Below, in pieces: positions 62,583-64,000 of a stretch of DNA of 64,000 bases. A program made the translations under genes and the position numbers. Source of the DNA: Clostridiales bacterium (GTDB taxonomy: Bacteria; Bacillota; Clostridia; Christensenellales; CAG-138); assembly GCA_004556165.1 (NCBI GenBank), contig SFIR01000001.1, forward strand, positions 1 to 64,000. The letters are read 5' to 3'. Position 1 is the first letter of the stretch. Each line of letters begins with the position of its first letter. The notes under the pieces were generated by a model. It ran no database searches and was not told the DNA's origin. It was given only the letters and a program-made list of their open reading frames with translations.

Positions 62583-63077
62583 ATGATTACGGATAAGGAA
62601 ATCTCCGAACGGCTTTATGAAGCCTACTATATGAAGGGGTATTCATTTGTTATGACCTTGGCAAAAAACAAAACGCTGTCAGAGGAAATCACGCAGGAAG
62701 CATTCTTCCGTGCTGTCACAACCGAAAAGACCTTCCGGGGCGAATGCGAAGCATTCACTTGGCTTTGTGCCATTGCCAAGAACCTGTTCTATGATGAAAT
62801 GCGCAAACGGAGCAGACAGTCCAAAGAAGATGCTGCGGAGCTGTGTGACACTGGCAACGACCCGGCAGCCGCTGCCGCAGATTCCGATGCGTCATTTCGG
62901 ATTCATCTTGTGCTTCATGAATTGGATGAACCGTATAAAGAGGTTTTTGAGCTCCGTTGCTTTGGCGAACTGTCCTTTAAGCAGATAGGTACCATCTTCA
63001 AGAAGACAGAGAGCTGGGCAAGGGTAACTTATCATCGCGCAAAACTGAAAATTCAGGAAAGGATGGATGCAAAATGA
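62583..63077 (+). CDS. ECF-family RNA polymerase sigma factor
   Basis: The protein has 164 residues with GGAGG just before its ATG. Region 2 (AKNKTLSEEITQEAFFRAVT, then FTWLCAIAKNLFYDEMRKR) and region 4 (LDEPYKEVFELRCFGELSFK and FKKTESWARVTYHRAKLKI) are clear, without regions 1 and 3. ECF sigmas answer envelope stress. It overlaps the anti-sigma gene by 4 nt, the standard regulated pair. The target regulon is unknown. Confidence 0.92.
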   Translation: MITDKEISERLYEAYYMKGYSFVMTLAKNKTLSEEITQEAFFRAVTTEKTFRGECEAFTWLCAIAKNLFYDEMRKRSRQSKEDAAELCDTGNDPAAAAADSDASFRIHLVLHELDEPYKEVFELRCFGELSFKQIGTIFKKTESWARVTYHRAKLKIQERMDAK

Positions 63078-64000
63078 AATATCAGTGCGAAATCGTCCGC
63101 GATTTGATGCCCCTGTATTTGGATGGCATAGCAAGCGGACAAAGCAGACAAATGGTTGAAGCGCATCTCTCGGAGTGCAAAGAGTGTTCGGATCTTTTTT
63201 CTCAAATGAAGAACAACGAATTGGAAATCGAGGTAAAAGAAGAAAAAACAGATGTGATTGCGAGCCAGCGAAAGGTATTCAAACGAAAATCCGCATTGGT
63301 AGGCAGTGTGCTTGCAGGAATTTTCATGATTCCGATTCTCGTTTGCCTGATCGTTAATCTAGCAGCCGGCGCAGGTCTCACATGGTTTTTTATCGTCCTT
63401 GCTTCGCTTCTTGTGGCTGCGTCACTGACCGTAGTGCCACTGATGGCACCTGCGGATAAGTTCCTGTGGACGCTCGGGACTTTCTCGTTATCCCTTATCA
63501 TGCTTCTGGGCATCTGCTGCATATATACAGGCGGCCGCTGGTTCTTTGTGGCAAGTTCGTCATCGCTTTTCGGAATAGGAATGCTGTTCCTTCCATTTGC
63601 CGTGAGATGCCGCCCGCTTTCCGGCGTTCTGAAAGGCCAAAAAGCGTTAGCGGTTATGACCGCAGACACGGTTTTATATGTCCTGATGATGCTCAGTATC
63701 GGCTTATACACAAAAGCTCCGGATTTTTTCAGGATTTCCGCCGCAATCTCACTGCCGCTGATTGCGTTTGCATGGGCATTTTTTGCCTTGATTCGTTATG
63801 CCGGAAAGAACGGCTGGATAAAAGCCGGCCTCTGCACCATACTCTGCGGCGCGTTTGTCTTTTTCGCCGACTCGTTGATATGCCGGCTGATGGAATGGTC
63901 TGTTCATCTTCCCGCATTCTATCCGTTTCAATGGAACTTCAGTACAGTTGGCGGAAATGTGAAATGGCTGTCATTGATTGCCGGTGTGCTTTTGGGCACG
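63074..64000 (+). CDS. Anti-sigma factor with zinc-binding N terminus (3' end beyond window)
   Basis: The start is ATG at 63074, in ATGA overlap with the sigma stop. The 309 codons visible have no stop. The N terminus has the ZAS zinc-type pattern CEIVRDLMPLYLDGI then HLSECKECSDLF (His-x3-Cys-x2-Cys), which binds and inhibits ECF sigmas. At least six transmembrane helices follow from about residue 75, unlike short single-helix anti-sigmas. Signal sensing through the membrane part is inferred. Confidence 0.88.
   Translation, partial: MKYQCEIVRDLMPLYLDGIASGQSRQMVEAHLSECKECSDLFSQMKNNELEIEVKEEKTDVIASQRKVFKRKSALVGSVLAGIFMIPILVCLIVNLAAGAGLTWFFIVLASLLVAASLTVVPLMAPADKFLWTLGTFSLSLIMLLGICCIYTGGRWFFVASSSSLFGIGMLFLPFAVRCRPLSGVLKGQKALAVMTADTVLYVLMMLSIGLYTKAPDFFRISAAISLPLIAFAWAFFALIRYAGKNGWIKAGLCTILCGAFVFFADSLICRLMEWSVHLPAFYPFQWNFSTVGGNVKWLSLIAGVLLGT

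Overview
The window reads as a chromosome segment of a strictly anaerobic, endospore-forming member of the Firmicutes (Clostridia), most likely an uncultured gut-type organism. The sporulation genes (spoIVA, two alpha/beta-type SASPs, a CotF-like coat protein), the anaerobic nrdD, several radical SAM enzymes, the ptb-buk pair for butyryl-CoA to butyrate, strong AGGAGG ribosome sites and consensus sigma-A promoters all fit this. No rRNA, tRNA, CRISPR array or insertion sequence was recognised. The genus cannot be named from the sequence alone.

Layout. 1-9030: two divergent genes for very large secreted proteins. One is a clan-CD-like cysteine peptidase with a BIG2 domain, cut by the window edge. 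The other is a 1977-residue von Willebrand A protein with a C-terminal dockerin pair and a long leader RNA. 9103-12282: a compact RiPP-type cassette of a four-cysteine precursor, an anchored protein, an HPr-kinase-like ATPase, a radical SAM/SPASM enzyme and a PqqD-like recognition protein. 12347-17656: an RsmF-like methyltransferase and a heterodimeric ABC exporter. The exporter is preceded by a 20-codon leader peptide and an intrinsic terminator with a built-in antiterminator partner. 17698-19751: groES-groEL.

19832-30691 (mostly minus strand): an ArsB-like permease, an RlmL-like methyltransferase, a TPR protein, Hsp33, a methyltransferase, a D,D-carboxypeptidase with an odd C-terminal tail, and the tldE/tldD pair. 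30920-38539 (plus strand): a DUF512 radical SAM protein, der, spoIVA, two SASPs, ptb, buk and trx. 38601-52947 (minus strand except one small membrane protein): a CNNM/CorC protein, tatD, a phosphohexomutase, an mreB-type gene, a Cys-rich small protein, trxB and nrdD fused to a glutaredoxin-like domain, then an operon of radical SAM TIGR03960, TIGR03936, rng and a YdcF protein. 53236-53817: two small spore-coat-type proteins. 53900-56791: a zinc-ribbon membrane protein and a hydrolase/acyltransferase fusion.

57028-64000 looks like an accessory patch. It holds a TetR regulator with an operator-like promoter, one relic and one internally deleted GNAT pseudogene, two intact GNAT genes, a membrane protein, a putative zinc protease, a GyrI-like protein, and an ECF sigma factor with its anti-sigma (cut by the edge).

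The strongest candidates for something new are the four-Cys RiPP cassette with its intercistronic hairpin, the peptide-attenuator upstream of the ABC exporter, and a surface module shared by the two large secreted proteins and the carboxypeptidase. A 32-37 bp hairpin repeat occurs at two places 26 kb apart.
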